20,201 nt of DNA, from positions 1-20,201 of the IMG/VR virus record IMGVR_UViG_3300025057_000058; one strand, 5' to 3'. The position numbers and the translations under genes were made by a program. Positions 19,749-20,201 of this stretch are shown here, one piece after another. The notes under the pieces were generated by a model. That model worked only from the letters and a program-made list of their open reading frames with translations. It did no database searches and was not told the origin of the DNA. This DNA comes from a virus. The stretch's first letter is position 1. Each line of letters opens with the position of its first letter.

Positions 19749-20201
19749 GTCTACTAATTGATGCAGACTACATTGTTTACAAAAGCTGTGCAGCTGCAGA
19801 AACTGAAATTGACTTTGGTGATGACATTATTGTTGTTGCTAGTAAATTTTCTGACGCTTACCGTAATACCGAACGAGAACTTTACAACATAGCCCATGAC
19901 CTTGGAGAGTTTGATAATTCTATTTTGTTCTTTTCTGATTCCAGCAACTTTCGTAAACTACTGGATCCATCGTATAAAGGACATCGTAATAGAAAAAAAC
20001 CCTGCGGATATAAAAGAGTAATTAATAAGCTTAAAGAAGAGTACCAAGTTATAGTTATGGAAACATTAGAAGCAGATGATGCTATAGGTATCTACGCTAC
20101 TAATGAGCCAGGGCATATTGTCTGTTCACCAGATAAAGATATGCGTCAAATTCCTGGACAACTTTATAACTTTACCGATGAACTTATCACCATCACGCCT
20201 G
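19745..20201 (+). CDS. 5'-3' exonuclease (T7 gp6-like), 3' partial
   Basis: ATG 19745 starts in an ATGA overlap; the frame is open to the window end (152 codons visible). The start LLIDADYIVYKSC, the FFSDSSNFRK segment, YKGHRNRKKP, LEADDAIGIYA and SPDKDMRQIPG are the FEN/PIN-like nuclease signatures with their Asp/Glu metal ligands. T7 gp6 removes RNA primers and degrades host DNA. Its place after the DNA polymerase follows T7 order. Confidence 0.93.
   Translation, partial: MSLLIDADYIVYKSCAAAETEIDFGDDIIVVASKFSDAYRNTERELYNIAHDLGEFDNSILFFSDSSNFRKLLDPSYKGHRNRKKPCGYKRVINKLKEEYQVIVMETLEADDAIGIYATNEPGHIVCSPDKDMRQIPGQLYNFTDELITITP

Overview
The window comes from a T7-like podovirus (autographivirus type), most probably a cyanophage. 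The evidence is a single-subunit T7-type RNA polymerase, a gp2.5-type ssDNA-binding protein, a gp3-type endonuclease I, a gp4-type primase-helicase, a T7-family DNA polymerase, a gp6-type 5'-3' exonuclease and a T7-type large terminase, all on the + strand with tight or overlapping spacing. A ThyX thymidylate synthase, several small proteins that I recall from cyanopodoviruses, and the scarcity of Shine-Dalgarno sequences point to a cyanobacterial host. The host assignment is inference. I see no CRISPR array, tRNA, transposon or integrase.

Layout. Bases 1-4312 are the end of the structural module: a 5'-truncated fibre-like protein with BspA/DUF285 repeats, then a modular 827-aa lectin-like fibre flanked by two paralogous small genes that share a 44-bp perfect repeat. 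Bases 4315-9226 hold small late genes (a probable membrane/coiled-coil lysis protein, a terS candidate, a basic protein, an HNH nuclease, three AT-rich unknowns) and terL. Bases 9227-10395 are the late-to-early junction: a structured non-coding stretch with a strong intrinsic terminator, thyX, then a second non-coding stretch with candidate host-type promoters. In T7-like phages the genome ends (direct terminal repeats) lie here, so the window probably spans the joined ends of a linear genome or a concatemer junction. Bases 10396-12086 are small early genes closed by an intrinsic terminator. Bases 12145-20201 run through the RNA polymerase and the replication module (SSB, endonuclease I, primase-helicase, a split exonuclease/polymerase pair and the start of the 5'-3' exonuclease).

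How it works together (inference from T7 biology): host RNA polymerase would transcribe the early block, the phage RNA polymerase would take over for the replication and structural genes, ThyX would supply dTMP, and the exonucleases and endonuclease I would recycle host DNA. The terminase would cut and package concatemers near the structured region after terL.

The points most worth a second look are: (1) a DNA polymerase encoded as two overlapping genes, with a polymerase part too short to hold a full T7-type thioredoxin-binding loop; (2) a 23-24-bp motif found just after terL and again inside the RNA polymerase gene, with T7-promoter-like layout; (3) the fibre cassette between direct repeats; (4) the dense secondary structure between terL and thyX; (5) several overlapping micro-genes, including a 30-aa transmembrane peptide.
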